A model generated the notes under the pieces. It saw only the letters and a program-made list of their open reading frames with translations, was not told the origin of the DNA and did no database searches. The position numbers were made by a program, and so were the translations under genes. 64,000 nucleotides of DNA from Deinococcus radiopugnans ATCC 19172 (GTDB lineage: Bacteria; Deinococcota; Deinococci; Deinococcales; Deinococcaceae), in assembly GCF_006335125.1 (NCBI RefSeq), contig NZ_VDMO01000005.1:164386-228385 (forward strand), read 5' to 3'. Of this stretch, positions 18,535 through 30,589 are shown piece by piece (position 1 is the first letter of the stretch; every line of letters starts with the position of its first letter).

Positions 18535-19607
18535 CGCCGGCCCCGCCGGATCACCCTCCAGGCCCGCCGCCGGATGTTGAGTGCTGCGTTGTGGTGTGCG
18601 TTGAGCACACCACACCTTGCACAGGTGAACACCGCACCGGCGCGCTGGCCGGTCTGCTGGCAGCGGTGGCAGCGTGAGCTGGTGTGCGCCGGCCGCACCC
18701 GGTACAGCCGCCCGCCGGCGGCATAAATGCGCTGGGGCAACACCCCCTGCACCCAGTCGGCCACCGCCAGCTCACGGGCGCGCTCGACGAAGTTCGACCG
18801 GAAGGTCCCAAAGCGGAGCGCTTCAACAGCTACGGTGTCAGCACAGCCGATCAGCTGCGTGGTCAGGGTGGCCAACTCTGCCTGCGCCGCCCCATACACC
18901 AGCGCGGCGTAACGGGTCTGCACCTCGGCGCGCTGGGAAGGGGGCAGGTTATCCAGTTGACTGTTCAGCGCGTGACGCCCCGCCTGGTCCAACAGGTGCA
19001 GCGGGCGGGTGGAGAGCATCTGGCCCCCGTGCCCGGCCGCCACCGCGAGTGGCGCCAAGCCCACGTCAACGCCCATCAGGCCCAGACGCTGCGGCCGCGA
19101 GACCGCGTCCAGCTCGAAGGCGAGGCTCAGGAACCAGAGGCCACCCTGGCACACCAGGCGGGTTTCCTCAGGCCGCCAGGTGCCCGGGGGGGGAGCCACC
19201 AGGCCAGGCACGCCAGGTGCTCGCCCCTGGACCGTACTGGCCACCAGCCGGTTGACCCAGGTCTTCTGAGCGGCCGGATTCATGGGCCTGAGCAACCCGT
19301 GGGCCAGGCCCTGCTGCTGGGGGTACTCCATGTATCCGGGACTGCCGGCCACCAGCAGGGCGTGCTCCTGCACTGGCAGGCGGTGCAGCTCGGCGGCCAA
19401 CGTCGTGTTGCCCAGCTGCAACAGGCCGTCGTGGATCACATGCTGCCCTGCGAGCGCAGCGGCCTCAGGCACGTACACCTCGCCACCGGTCATCCCGCTG
19501 ATGGGTTGGTGCTGCCGCAGCAGCCCACCGCTGTGTACGAGCGAATTGAGCTGGCTGGCATCGGCGTCGGCGACGCGCACGTTGTATCGCGTGGTTGTTG
19601 TCTGCAT
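18531..19607 (-). CDS. TnpB-like RuvC/zinc-ribbon protein, copy 1
   Basis: The protein has 358 residues. Its C-terminal half has the TnpB layout: RuvC-I Asp181 in G-V-D-V-G-L-A-P-L-A-V-A, RuvC-II Glu262 in V-A-V-E-A-L, and a zinc ribbon C313-x2-C316 / C329-x2-C332. Motif III reads N-A-H338-H-N-A-A-L-N-I, where TnpB normally has D-x-N-A-A, so the third catalytic Asp is His. The N-terminal half is unlike common TnpB and contains P-I-S-G-M-T-G-G-E-V-Y, which is shared with copy 2 at 28466. Upstream is a small gene with its own paralogue at copy 2. No TnpA (HUH) gene is present. A strong ribosome-binding site (GGGAGGAA) precedes the ATG. Confidence 0.75.
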   Translation of the reverse strand: MQTTTTRYNVRVADADASQLNSLVHSGGLLRQHQPISGMTGGEVYVPEAAALAGQHVIHDGLLQLGNTTLAAELHRLPVQEHALLVAGSPGYMEYPQQQGLAHGLLRPMNPAAQKTWVNRLVASTVQGRAPGVPGLVAPPPGTWRPEETRLVCQGGLWFLSLAFELDAVSRPQRLGLMGVDVGLAPLAVAAGHGGQMLSTRPLHLLDQAGRHALNSQLDNLPPSQRAEVQTRYAALVYGAAQAELATLTTQLIGCADTVAVEALRFGTFRSNFVERARELAVADWVQGVLPQRIYAAGGRLYRVRPAHTSSRCHRCQQTGQRAGAVFTCARCGVLNAHHNAALNIRRRAWRVIRRGRR

Positions 19608-19665
19608 CTTTTACTTCCTCCCGTTCCGTTCCTTTCCATCACCCCCTTGGCCCTCCTCGCGCTGT

Positions 19666-19688
19666 GCGCCCGGCTCCGGTCCGGGCGC
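19666..19688 (-). other. Conserved intergenic hairpin, copy 1
   Basis: GCGCCCGG and CCGGGCGC form a perfect 8-bp stem with a 7-base loop between the small gene (stop at 19692) and the TnpB-like start. The same position in copy 2 also holds a GC-rich 8-bp hairpin of different sequence (29571-29590), followed by similar purine-rich sequence. It may be an attenuator or RNA-processing site. Confidence 0.55.
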
Positions 19689-19691
19689 GGT

Positions 19692-20006
19692 CTACCGCAT
19701 GCGCTCAGACAGCATCGGCAACATCGCACTGACCTGCTCCGCCAGGTGCGGGTACAGCGGTACCGTGGCACCCCAGTACGTATCGCATTGCCTGTAGAGC
19801 GCGCGCAACAAATCATGTTTGGGATCACCCAGCATCCACTCGCACATGTCGCGCCATGCGTCGGGCTGCTGCGCGCGGATCGTGTCCCACAAGGTCATCA
19901 CCTCTGGCACAGCCCAGTTGATGGTGCCCGCAATCACCAGGGCATCGAGTTGTGTCTGGAGCTGTTCAAGGGTCAGCGTTGTCATATCCAGATTTTTTGC
20001 TGGCAT
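19692..20006 (-). CDS. Small helical partner of the TnpB-like protein, copy 1
   Basis: A protein of 104 residues, or 97 if it starts at 19985. The second start aligns with copy 2, since both then begin M-T-x5-E-Q-L-Q-T-Q-L. An AGGA eight bases before 20006 favours the longer form. About 54 of 92 aligned residues match copy 2 by eye, including Q-P-x-A-W, H-D-x-L-R-A-L, R-Q-C-D and L-A-E-Q-V-S-A-M-L. It is predicted all-helical. There is no HUH motif or transposase tyrosine, so it is not TnpA. Conservation of the pair suggests a functional partner. Family unknown. Confidence 0.7.
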   Translation of the reverse strand: MPAKNLDMTTLTLEQLQTQLDALVIAGTINWAVPEVMTLWDTIRAQQPDAWRDMCEWMLGDPKHDLLRALYRQCDTYWGATVPLYPHLAEQVSAMLPMLSERMR

Positions 20007-20059
20007 CTGACTGTTCCTGATTCACCTCCACGGCACAGGGGCGGTCCCCTGGTGGCCAC

Positions 20060-20356
20060 CGGTGGGTAGAACCTGCACGGTCCGCCGGCGATGCCAGGAA
20101 CAGCGTTGCAACCCGCCGGCGATGGACGACTGCTACGGCATGACGCGCGGTGGGTCGCAGCGTGGGATGTGGCGTGCGGTGGGCCCAGGCACGTCATGCA
20201 ACGCATGGTGGGTCTGATGCGCAGTCCCCCCGGCGTGGCTGCTGCCGATGCTGGTGGGCGCGGGCAAAATTGCCGCTGAGCCGCGCATGAGGGCGTAGAT
20301 CGGACCCACCTTGGGGAAGGACAGCCTGCCCGGAAGTTCTAGGTCAATCAAAGTTT
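20060..20356. repeat. Dispersed repeat, copy 1, upstream of the TnpB-like module
   Basis: This stretch matches 30590-30850 in patches and in order. The head has CCTGCACG, GCCGGYGATGCC, GTTGCAAC and TGACGCGCGGTGGGTCG. The tail has GGACAGC followed by GAAGTTCTAGGTCAATCAAAGTTT. Several GGTGGG motifs lie between. No coding capacity is evident. Deinococcus genomes are known to carry small non-coding repeats. Confidence 0.65.
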
Positions 20357-21221
20357 CCCGGACCCCTGTGGGGAAGCGCTCCAGTCCGTCCAGGTGGGCA
20401 TTGCTTGGACTCGCGCTGCAAAAAGATGAGAACTGGCCTGACAGCACAATGGAGTGCCCTCGGGCGCACGCCTGGCCAGGCCGGCGACGCGGCGCCAAGC
20501 GGCACTGGAACCATCAGTGCCGCCTGACGACGGCCCTCCCCGCGGGAATGGAGAGCCAGGGCCAGGGGCGAACGTGGATGTTGCGCACGCAAAGTGCTCA
20601 GGCTGAGGCGCCGCGCACAAGCGACAGCCCATGATGGGTACAGGACACGCGACAGTGCGCACGGTGGGTTCGAAGTCATTCAACTGATGCTGACGATGGA
20701 CCCCTAGATGCCACAGGCCTGCAGCCCCTGAGCCCCCAGGCAAATTGTCTCTCCTTATGGCAGCCATACCTCTGCCACCGCATCATGAGATCCACGGAGC
20801 CCCTGCCGTCCCCACTGCAGTCCCCCTGGGGCGGAGCGAGGGACAGTACAGCCCGGGGGCGTGACCGACCGGGTGGCGCGAGGCCGAGAGCGCTGTTCAC
20901 CAGCCCTGCTCACCGGCACGTGCGGACCGTCATGACGGTGGCAGAGTCTGCCCTTTTTTCGGCCTGACCCTCTGCCAACCGTTGTTATGCCGCACTGCGT
21001 TCAGGACGCCATTGCCCGCAAAGTGTCAGGTGCTGAGCCACTGGCTGCCCGCCCGCCTGGTCCAGTCCGGCCACGGAAGCTCGTCTTCCGGGTCTATCCT
21101 GATCTATGACCCACCTGCCGGGGTCACCGGCGGGTGCGCTCGCCCTACTGCACGGCCGCGAGCAGGATCTGCGCCAACTGCCCAAAAGGCCGGCACTTTG
21201 CCTGAGTGCAGCCTTGATCGG
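20357..21221. other. Intergenic stretch without a supported gene
   Basis: About 865 bases follow the repeat. Open frames here are overlapping, arginine/proline-rich products of high GC with no start signals. I see no RNA gene or IS end. Confidence 0.4.
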
Positions 21222-22411
21222 TCAGGTGACGGTCTGATCGCCCGCAGCCTTCCGGTTGAATCCAGCTCCAGCCAGCAGGGCCACCCCAGCCGCCACGCCC
21301 AGGCCGGTCAGCAGCCACAGCGACCCGCTGTACCCCCCGGTCCAGGTCAGCAGCAGCCCGACGCCAAACGGCGTCAGGGCCTGTGCGAGATTCACCGGGC
21401 GCGCCATTCGCCCGTTGGCCGCCCCGAACACCTCCGGTGGATACCGCTGGGCCAGGAGTTCCGCGCGGGCCAGGGTCAGGGCTCCACTGGCCAGTCCGAA
21501 CGCCACGATGCCCAGCGCGGCGAGCACTGGGTTCTGCGCGAAGTGCAGCAGCGCGGCGCCCGCAGCAAGTTGTCCGAACAACGCCGTGGTCAGCGGCAGC
21601 GCTCCAAATCTGGCCAGGAGCGGTACGAACACCACCCGGCCGGGCAGCGCGGCCAGGCCCATCAGGCCCGTGAGCCCCGCGGCGAGGGCTGGCGAATGGC
21701 CCGCGGCGAGCAGCAGAGGCGCCAGTTGCAGGCCGATCCCGACGGTCACGATCCGCGCCAGCGTGAACGCCAGGGTGAGCGTCCGGAACGGTGGGTCCGG
21801 CTGAAAGGGGACCGACGGGCCAGCCGCTGACCAGCGGGTCCTTTCCGGAGGAAGGCCGCTCCAGGTCACGCCGGCAGCCAGCAGCAGCAGTCCAGCCAGG
21901 CCCAGGAACGTACCTTTCAACCCCCACTGCCCCAGCAGCGCCGTGGTGAGCGGCACGAAAATGGTACTGGCCAGGCCCGCGATCAGCGTGATGGTCAGCG
22001 TGGCGCGGGTGCGCACCGCGCCCTGGACCTGCTGCCCGAGCGCAGTAAAGGCCGCCTCGTAGAAGGTCAGGGCCATGGCGGCACCGGCGAGCAGCCACCC
22101 CAGGAGAAAGACCACGTAGGTGGTGGATGCGGCCAGGAGCGTGAAGGCCAGGGCGCCAAGAAGGGCGCCCACACTGAGCAGGCCCCGGCCGCCCCGCGCA
22201 TCGAGGGCCCGGCCGACGGCCGGGGCCATGAACGCCGTGACCAGCAGGGCGAGGGTGAAGGCTAAATTCGTCTGCGCCCGGGTCCAGCCGCGTTCGTGTT
22301 CGGTGGCCACAGCGAGCAGGGGCTGGGCGTAGTACAGGGCCCCGTACGCGACCGTTGTGAGGCCGGCCAGCGCCCACACGAGCGGACGCCTGCCGGCAGC
22401 CGGGTGGGTCA

Positions 22412-22412
<1 letters not shown>
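21222..22412 (-). CDS. MFS transporter of the first arsenic operon
   Basis: A 396-residue, very hydrophobic protein with about 12 predicted membrane segments and a short charged C-terminus, matching the drug/metabolite-type MFS size. It is last in a four-gene operon after arsR, a 56-residue ORF and a DUF6428-like gene, and its ATG overlaps the preceding stop (ATGA). Context suggests export of an arsenic or antimony species, but the substrate cannot be read from sequence. Confidence 0.85.
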
Positions 22413-22951
<539 letters not shown>

Positions 22952-22994
22952 GGCAGGCTCCTGATCGAAGAGTGTCGATGCGTGAGGGCAAAAA

Positions 22995-23165
22995 TCAGCA
23001 GGTGGCGCAGGGGGTCGAGCGGGCCGGGAGGTGAATCACGCCGGATGGCCTGGTGGTGGCTGGACGTTCCTGCTGTGCAAGGTGTGCGGCGCGCTGTTGC
23101 TCGGCTGCGTGCAGCAGGTCCTGGTGGTGCATCAGGGCGATCTGGTGAAAGGTGACGAGATTCAT
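22995..23165 (-). CDS. Small arsR-coupled protein (56 aa)
   Basis: The ATG overlaps the arsR stop as ATGA. The product starts [10 protein letters not shown], forms a helix rich in His, Gln and Ala ([12 protein letters not shown]), and ends P-C-A-T-C. The terminal CxxC and four histidines could bind metal. Its position between arsR and the DUF6428-like gene, with translational coupling, makes it a likely real gene that short-ORF cut-offs would miss. Confidence 0.6.
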   Translation of the reverse strand: MNLVTFHQIALMHHQDLLHAAEQQRAAHLAQQERPATTRPSGVIHLPARSTPCATC

Positions 23166-23488
23166 ACGGCCTCCTTCTGAGCCTGGGGCGCGGCGGCCAG
23201 CAGGCGATCAAGGGCAGAACGGACGATGAGTAGGCCCTGGGCACTCAGGGTGTAGTACGTCCATTTGCTGCTTTTCTCGGCGTGGACCAGGCCGGCGTCG
23301 ACCAGGATTTTCATGTGGTGGCTGGTGGTGGGCTGGGAGAGGCCGAGCCGCTCCTGAACATCGCAGGTGCAGATGCCCTGCCCGGTCGAGCAGCAGCCGG
23401 CGTCCGCGGTGGCCAGGAAGTGCAGCGCCCGCAGGCGGTGCGCGTCCCCCAGCGCCTTGAACACGCTTGCCGTCTCATCGAAGTTCAT
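23162..23488 (-). CDS. arsR: ArsR/SmtB-family metalloregulator, operon 1
   Basis: A 108-residue winged-helix protein. Cysteines C32, C33, C40 and C42 cluster just before the recognition helix ([12 protein letters not shown]), where ArsR proteins bind As(III). It should repress its own operon until arsenite binds. The ATG lies six bases after a TAATTT box, so the message is probably leaderless. Confidence 0.92.
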   Translation of the reverse strand: MNFDETASVFKALGDAHRLRALHFLATADAGCCSTGQGICTCDVQERLGLSQPTTSHHMKILVDAGLVHAEKSSKWTYYTLSAQGLLIVRSALDRLLAAAPQAQKEAV

Positions 23489-23494
23489 AGATGT

Positions 23495-23523
23495 AAATTA
23501 GAGGATAGATCGAAGAATGTCAA
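23495..23523 (-). promoter_or_regulatory. Promoter of arsenic operon 1
   Basis: On the minus strand, TTGACA (23523-23518) and TAATTT (23500-23495) are 17 bases apart, a near-consensus sigma-70-type promoter. The -10 box ends six bases before the arsR ATG, so transcription should begin at or next to the start codon. Confidence 0.75.
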
Positions 23524-23695
23524 TGGGACTGAGCGGAGATCTCGCAAGCGGGACGCGGGCCCTCTCAAGGGCACTGACGCGAGTGCACGCCGCCCAATGA
23601 TCGGGTGGTGCTGGCCCACAGCCAGCAAGGGAAAGCTGCCACCCAGGCTGACCGTGGTCAGGATCAGGGTGGCGTCCGCCAGCTCTTCAGCCTGT

Positions 23696-24414
<719 letters not shown>

Positions 24415-24418
<4 letters not shown>

Positions 24419-24618
24419 CCCTGAGCCTCCATCCACTGCCTGACCTGCGCGTCGATCTGGTCGCGCACCTGGCGGGTCAGAGGGTGTACCTCGCCTGGCT
24501 CCAGCCCCGCGGACATGACCTCGAAGCGTTGCTGGCCATGGTGCTCGAGCAGCACCTGGGCCATCTGAGAGCGAGCGGTGTTGCCGGTGGGGATGAACAG
24601 GACTGAAGGGGATTTCAT
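24415..24618 (-). CDS. ArsC-like fragment lacking the catalytic cysteine (67 aa)
   Basis: M-K-S-P-S-V-L-F-I-P-T-G-N-T-A-R-S-Q-M-A matches the P-loop of low-molecular-weight phosphatase-type arsenate reductases (C-T-G-N-S-A-R-S), but Pro replaces the active-site Cys. The protein stops after 67 residues, half the usual length, and lacks the catalytic Asp region. It still has an excellent ribosome-binding site (AAGGAGG) and is coupled to the phosphoesterase. It is either a decaying gene kept for coupling or a repurposed phosphate/arsenate-binding peptide. Confidence 0.7.
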
Positions 24619-24632
24619 GGTTTCCTCCTTGT

Positions 24633-25931
<1,299 letters not shown>

Positions 25932-25936
25932 CCGGC

Positions 25937-26398
<462 letters not shown>

Positions 26399-26402
26399 GG
26401 TT

Positions 26403-26723
26403 TTAGCATATCGAATTGTTTTGATGCGTCAAGCTGGGGCCATCTGGAAAGATCTCGCTGAGCAGGGCGCCCCCCAGGTGAAAGAGCGGCGCACACTGAA
26501 GGGTGTAATAGACGTTTTTCCCGCGCTGCTCGGAGCGGACCAGCCCAGTTTCCCGCAGGATGCTCAGGTGGTAGGACACCTTGGACTGCGGCAGCTCCAG
26601 CAACGCTTCGAGGTCACATACGCAGCGTTCGCCCTGCGCCAGATGCTGCACCAGGTCATACCTGATTTCGTGCGAGAGGGCCTTCAGCTGATCCAGGACA
26701 CTCGGGGCGGTCTGCACAGTCAT
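26403..26723 (-). CDS. arsR: ArsR-family regulator, operon 2
   Basis: A 106-residue winged helix with the classic metalloid site E-R-C34-V-C36-D-L and recognition helix S-K-V-S-Y-H-L. It is only distantly like the first ArsR. It heads arsR-arsC-arsB-arsC-like-phosphoesterase. TAGAAT lies six bases before the ATG, a probable leaderless start. Confidence 0.92.
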   Translation of the reverse strand: MTVQTAPSVLDQLKALSHEIRYDLVQHLAQGERCVCDLEALLELPQSKVSYHLSILRETGLVRSEQRGKNVYYTLQCAPLFHLGGALLSEIFPDGPSLTHQNNSIC

Positions 26724-26729
26724 GCACCC

Positions 26730-26735
26730 ATTCTA
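26730..26735 (-). promoter_or_regulatory. -10 box of arsenic operon 2
   Basis: TAGAAT on the minus strand, six bases before the arsR ATG. CTCAATCAAATAG directly overlaps it and may contain the ArsR operator, though no clean palindrome is visible. No good -35 box was found. Confidence 0.5.
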
Positions 26736-27195
26736 TTTGATTGAGCTGCCCGGGCGGAGCCCAGCGCTCGTGGGCTTTGACGCGCAGATCTGCATCTCGC
26801 CCTGTTGTGATGCCCCGTGACTGCCACCAGAGTGCGTGTATTAACCGCTTAGAGCGCGGTCAAAGATAATTTTCATTCTCCTGCAGGGCATGGGAGACCC
26901 GGATCACAGCTTGGTTCTCACGGACTAAGAATGAAGTGAATCCGACACAATACTGAGCTTCAGGTAGGGCTGTACAGCAAACCAGGGTTCCAATTGTTTT
27001 TGTTCTGCCGGGGAAGAAGGTGCGCGATCAGCTGTCAGCGGTTCTGAGCTCGGCCACGCGACGAATCGTTCCAAGAACGTCTGTCGTCCTCGGCTCTCTG
27101 GCAACGCGTGCAGCTTCATGATGAAGGCTACCTGGTGCCTCTGGATTGGCCTGAATACGTGGAGGAAGGCCGCTAGGACGTGTTCACTTGCAAAT
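26736..27195. other. Intergenic; possible 64-aa frame on the minus strand
   Basis: Nothing firm is seen. A minus-strand frame at 26925-27119 encodes 64 residues (M-K-L-H-A-L-P-E-S-R-G-R-Q at the start, C-terminal Y-L-K-L-S-I-V-S-D-S-L-H-S). It has normal composition but no start signals, so I leave it unassigned. Confidence 0.3.
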
Positions 27196-27393
27196 TCAGC
27201 CGCTGCGCTGCATGGCCTGCTCCTCCAGCCAGGCCAGCGTCGCCGGCAGGTCGCTGGCCCGCCCGACGACCTGCTGCTGGTAGCCGCCCTCGTCCACCTG
27301 GGCCAGCACCCGCGGCTCGGGCGACGCAGGCTCCACGGGCATGCGCCGCACGGGCACGGCGATCGTCAGCTCGAACAGGATGTTGTTCTTCAT
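27196..27393 (-). CDS. Small hypothetical protein (65 aa)
   Basis: Start at 27393, preceded by AGGAAGG at a plausible distance. The product begins M-K-N-N-I-L-F-E-L-T-I-A-V-P-V-R-R and ends with a helix (L-P-A-T-L-A-W-L-E-E-Q-A-M). No family was recognised. It stands alone between the arsenic operons and a GNAT remnant. Confidence 0.5.
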   Translation of the reverse strand: MKNNILFELTIAVPVRRMPVEPASPEPRVLAQVDEGGYQQQVVGRASDLPATLAWLEEQAMQRSG

Positions 27394-27589
27394 GGTTACG
27401 ACCTTCCTGCGCACATGCACCAGGGTACCAGCCCTCGCACGCTGCTTCCTGTTGCGCGGAGTGGGCGCTGCCTCGTCACCCTCGGGTATGCACGCAACTG
27501 CCACTCCATATCGTCGTGACGCGTCCCCCAGCCGTTCCTGGCACACTCTGGCCAGACACATCCGAAAAGCGCGACCAGCCGATTTTCGA

Positions 27590-27985
27590 CAACGCAATCC
27601 CATGCTGTTGGACATGGGCTTTGTGGACGATGAAGGGGCCCTCAATGACCGCTTCTGTGCGGCGCCCAACCATCATCTCATCGCGGCAGGGCAGGCAGAA
27701 CGGTTGCCTGGGTATGCTCTGGCGAATGACTGCGACCCTTTGCTACGTTCAGGCAACCAGCACCGGACAATGAAGTTGGAGGATCTGTCTACCCTTCCAG
27801 CTGGGCGTTGGCAGGGTGTGGGACGCGCCCTGATGCAAGCGGTGGAAGAGTGGGCGAAGGCCGATCCCATCCGGTATGTGTTCCGGTACGCCAATCAGCG
27901 AGAAGCCGGTCTGGTGTACTAAGCGATGGGCTATCAGGCCATGCCCTCGGGGGCGGGAAGGGTCTGACTGCTTTGAAATTGATTT
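27590..27985 (+). pseudogene. GNAT acetyltransferase remnant
   Basis: Translated pieces read as the C-terminal core of a GNAT enzyme: G-Y-A-L-A-N-D, then K-L-E-D-L-S-T-L-P-A with G-V-G-R-A-L-M-Q-A-V-E-E-W-A (acetyl-CoA loop), then Y-A-N-Q-R-E-A-G-L-V-Y. A TAA at about 27920 interrupts it before A-M-G-Y-Q-A-M-P-S-G. A later frame shift is needed to reach F-E-I-D-L-R. No N-terminal part was found. Confidence 0.65.
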
Positions 27986-28076
27986 AAGGGATCCGGCGCA
28001 GAGACTCTCGCATGCCCTGCGAGGATCGTAAGCCTGTGGTCCCCGCTTCAACCTACGCCCCTACGCCCTGCTGCCT

Positions 28077-28415
28077 TCAGCTGAGATTAAACGCCCAGCC
28101 CAGCGAGAAGGTCAGCGCCCCCGCCTGGCTGGCCCGCACTTCTAACCGGTCCAGAAAGCGCGGCGTCAGCCACGCCGCCAGCCGCTCCCGGTCCACGCCC
28201 AGTTGAACGGTCAGGCCGCGACCGAAGTAGTCACGTGCTCCTGCCTTGCCCTGCCAGAAAGTGTCCCAGAAGCGCCCCCGCGCCTCGTCCTCGCTGGTGG
28301 CGACTGTGACCAGCATCTGGGTCAGGACACCTTCCCCAGTGGCGTCGTAGTCCAGGTGCAGGGTGTACACCCGCCGTGTGCCCAGCGGTCCAGCTGGCCC
28401 CACGTCCTCATTCAT
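28077..28415 (-). CDS. Hypothetical protein (112 aa) downstream of TnpB-like copy 2
   Basis: Start at 28415 after GAGGAGA. Alternating strands and helices (V-Y-T-L-H-L-D-Y-D-A-T, T-Q-M-L-V-T-V-A-T-S-E-D-E-A) suggest a small alpha/beta domain. It follows the TnpB-like gene by 50 bases on the same strand, so it may be cotranscribed. Its counterpart position in copy 1 is taken by the primase-like gene. Family unknown. Confidence 0.6.
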   Translation of the reverse strand: MNEDVGPAGPLGTRRVYTLHLDYDATGEGVLTQMLVTVATSEDEARGRFWDTFWQGKAGARDYFGRGLTVQLGVDRERLAAWLTPRFLDRLEVRASQAGALTFSLGWAFNLS

Positions 28416-28465
28416 TGCGGTCTCCTCAGGATTCACGTCATCAGGAAGCTGCGGGGGAACACTCA

Positions 28466-29512
28466 CTAGTTCCGGGCCTTGGAGCGGCGTACGGCCCAGC
28501 CCCGATTGAGGATGTTGCGGCCAGCATTGACGTGTGCGTCCAGCACGCCACAACGGGGGCACGCGAAGCGGTGTCGGTCACGCTGTCCCTTGCGGCGGCA
28601 GAGACTGCAGTACTGACTCGTGCCGTACGGCTCCACCCGCAGCAATGGCGCGAGACCGGCCACACGCAGCGCCTGAGGCAGCCAGCTTTGATGCCAATCA
28701 ATGATGGCTTCGCGCCGCCCCTGCGCCACAAAGTCGCTTTCGAAGGTGGTCAGGTTGAGGCGCTCAACGGTGACGCTGCAGGCGAATTCCATGATCTGGC
28801 CAGTGAATCCGTGCAGGCTCTGGCGCGCGACGGCGTACTGTACGCGTCCGAGTTCAGCGCGCACGTCTTCCAGAAGGGGAAGGGGCAGGTCAGCCAGGTC
28901 TTTGTCGAGATCATCCAGCCGCTGCACGTAGCCAGGGCAGAACGTGTCGCGAGCGCTCACCGCAACAGCCAGGGGACGCAGTCCAATGTCGATGCCCAGG
29001 TGGACGCGATTGATCCGCGCTGGCTTCCTCGGCTGCGGCGCTGCAAATTGCAGGCTGGCGAACCACAGGGTTCCCAGCCGCACCAGGCGCGTGCCCTCCG
29101 GCTGCCAGACCACCGTCACGGTTCTGCCGGCAGCTGGTACCCGGCCGGCCCTCACGCTTTCCACCAGGTCGCCCAGCCACGCCTGCTGTTCGCGCGGCGT
29201 CAGCGGAGACAGCAAAGCGTCTGTCCGTTCTTCCGTGCCCGGGTAGATCGTGTACCCGGGCGAACCGCAGACCAGCGCCCAGTATTCGGCCTGAGGCAAC
29301 CGGTGCAGCTCGGTCTGCAGGCTGACCTCACCGATCAGCAGCTGGTTGTCGTCCAACGCCCTCTGAGTTACGCGGGCGGGACGGTACACCTGGCCACCCG
29401 TCATGCCGCTGATAGGACGATCCTCCGCAATCAACCAGCCGGTGCGCGTGAGCTCGTCCAGCTGCCACGCCTGACGGTTGGCGATTCTGATGTTGTGTCG
29501 GGTTATAAGCAT
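28466..29512 (-). CDS. TnpB-like RuvC/zinc-ribbon protein, copy 2
   Basis: A 348-residue homologue of the protein at 18531-19607, alignable over most of its length. RuvC-I is Asp175 in H-L-G-I-D-I-G-L-R-P-L-A-V-A and RuvC-II is Glu250 in V-T-V-E-R-L-N. The zinc ribbon is C302-x2-C305 / C318-x2-C321. Motif III is D-A-H327-V-N-A-G-R-N-I, again with His at the usual catalytic Asp. The N-terminal P-I-S-G-M-T-G-G-Q-V-Y is shared. The ribosome-binding site is strong (GGAGGAACGAGGAAAG-ATG). It is preceded by the small paralogue at 29596. IS200/IS605-type ends were not identified. Confidence 0.75.
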   Translation of the reverse strand: MLITRHNIRIANRQAWQLDELTRTGWLIAEDRPISGMTGGQVYRPARVTQRALDDNQLLIGEVSLQTELHRLPQAEYWALVCGSPGYTIYPGTEERTDALLSPLTPREQQAWLGDLVESVRAGRVPAAGRTVTVVWQPEGTRLVRLGTLWFASLQFAAPQPRKPARINRVHLGIDIGLRPLAVAVSARDTFCPGYVQRLDDLDKDLADLPLPLLEDVRAELGRVQYAVARQSLHGFTGQIMEFACSVTVERLNLTTFESDFVAQGRREAIIDWHQSWLPQALRVAGLAPLLRVEPYGTSQYCSLCRRKGQRDRHRFACPRCGVLDAHVNAGRNILNRGWAVRRSKARN

Positions 29513-29570
29513 CTTTCCTCGTTCCTCCTGCCCATTCCCTTTCCAACACCTCCTTGCCCCTGTTCTTCAG

Positions 29571-29590
29571 GCGCTGGGCGCCCCCAGCGC
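29571..29590 (-). other. Conserved intergenic hairpin, copy 2
   Basis: GCGCTGGG and CCCAGCGC form a perfect 8-bp stem with a 4-base loop, six bases from the small gene's stop, matching the placement of the hairpin at 19666-19688. The sequence between hairpin and ATG (G-rich, with GTTGGAAAGG and AGGAGG) also resembles copy 1. Confidence 0.55.
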
Positions 29591-29595
29591 TAGTG

Positions 29596-29883
29596 TCAGC
29601 GGTCAGCGACCGCATCCAGCATTGCGCTCACCTGTTCTGCGAGTTCCGGGTGCAGCGGCACGCGGCAGCCCCAGAACGCATCACACTGCCGGCACAGGGC
29701 CCGCAGCACGTCATGCTGCGGGTCAGCGATGACCCGGAGGCACATTTCCTGCCACGCCTCAGGCTGCTGCGCGCGCACCTGATCCCACACCGCGAACACC
29801 TCGGCCAGAGGATTGGAGACTGCGCCGGCGATCACCAGCGCGTTGAGTTGGGTTTGGAGCTGCTCGGGCGAGTTTGATGTCAT
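29596..29883 (-). CDS. Small helical partner of the TnpB-like protein, copy 2
   Basis: A 95-residue paralogue of 19692-20006 (about 59 percent identical by eye). The start at 29883 was chosen because it aligns with M-T-T-L-T-L-E-Q-L-Q in copy 1; an upstream ATG at 29925 is possible. CTTGCATCGCAAG, a near-palindrome just upstream (29893-29905), could be an operator. Function unknown. Confidence 0.7.
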   Translation of the reverse strand: MTSNSPEQLQTQLNALVIAGAVSNPLAEVFAVWDQVRAQQPEAWQEMCLRVIADPQHDVLRALCRQCDAFWGCRVPLHPELAEQVSAMLDAVADR

Positions 29884-30241
29884 GCCGCTAAATCTTGCAT
29901 CGCAAGTGTGTCCCTGCTCGATCACAGGCGCGGTCAGTGACAGCGCGTGGGCGAACGCCGCCTCATCTGCCGGCGATGCGCTCAGACTCGCCGCGACCGG
30001 CCCGTGGTGGGCAGAAGCGCCCGAGTTGGCCCGTGGTGGGATACTGCGCGCGATGGGTTGACGGTGGAATCAGATGTGTGCCGAGCTCCACGGTGGCTCT
30101 GGCCGTACGGCGGCGAGGCATGGCTCCGATGGAGCTGCCCATGGTGCGGGTGTGGGTGTCCAGGAGTGGGGCCGCAAAGGCTGACCACGGCGCAGTCGCC
30201 GGGGATTTTAGAAGGCGCCATTCAACCCGGCCCCACTCCCG

Positions 30242-30288
30242 GCCACGCTTGGACAACCGAGAGGAAGTTCTAGGTCATTCAAAGTTTT
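30242..30288. repeat. Dispersed repeat tail, copy 2
   Basis: GAAGTTCTAGGTCATTCAAA matches the tail of the repeats at 20331 and 30822. Only the last 25-30 bases are well conserved here. The stretch before it (29941-30241) contains GGCCCGTGGTGGG twice and GTGCGGGTGTGGG, without a gene. Confidence 0.55.
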
Positions 30289-30589
30289 GCTGTATTGCGT
30301 GGTCACTTGAACTGACGGTGCAAGACGACTTCTAGGCCACCCTGCGCGCTGACAGATGAGAATCCGCCGCAACGCGCTGATTGGGGATCCTGGCAATGGA
30401 TGCCCCGTGCTCTCTGCCCAGGCCTAGCAGCGCAGTGACAACGCACCGTCGGCGGCTTGAACGCCACCTGGGGGCCGATACGCCGAACACCGCCCGAGTT
30501 GAGCGCCATCGGACGACTCAGCTGACGCATCACATCAGTCTCAGAGCTTTGCTCTACGTGAGTTCCGCCTTCCATCAGCCAGCTGGAGC

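Noticed and set aside
19692..20006. TnpA (Y1 transposase) upstream of the TnpB-like gene
   Set aside because: The product lacks the HUH motif and catalytic tyrosine context and is too short. Its paralogue at 29596 lacks them too.
20982..21830. 282-residue plus-strand frame
   Set aside because: It runs antisense through the MFS gene and has the Arg/Gln/Gly-rich composition of a shadow frame.
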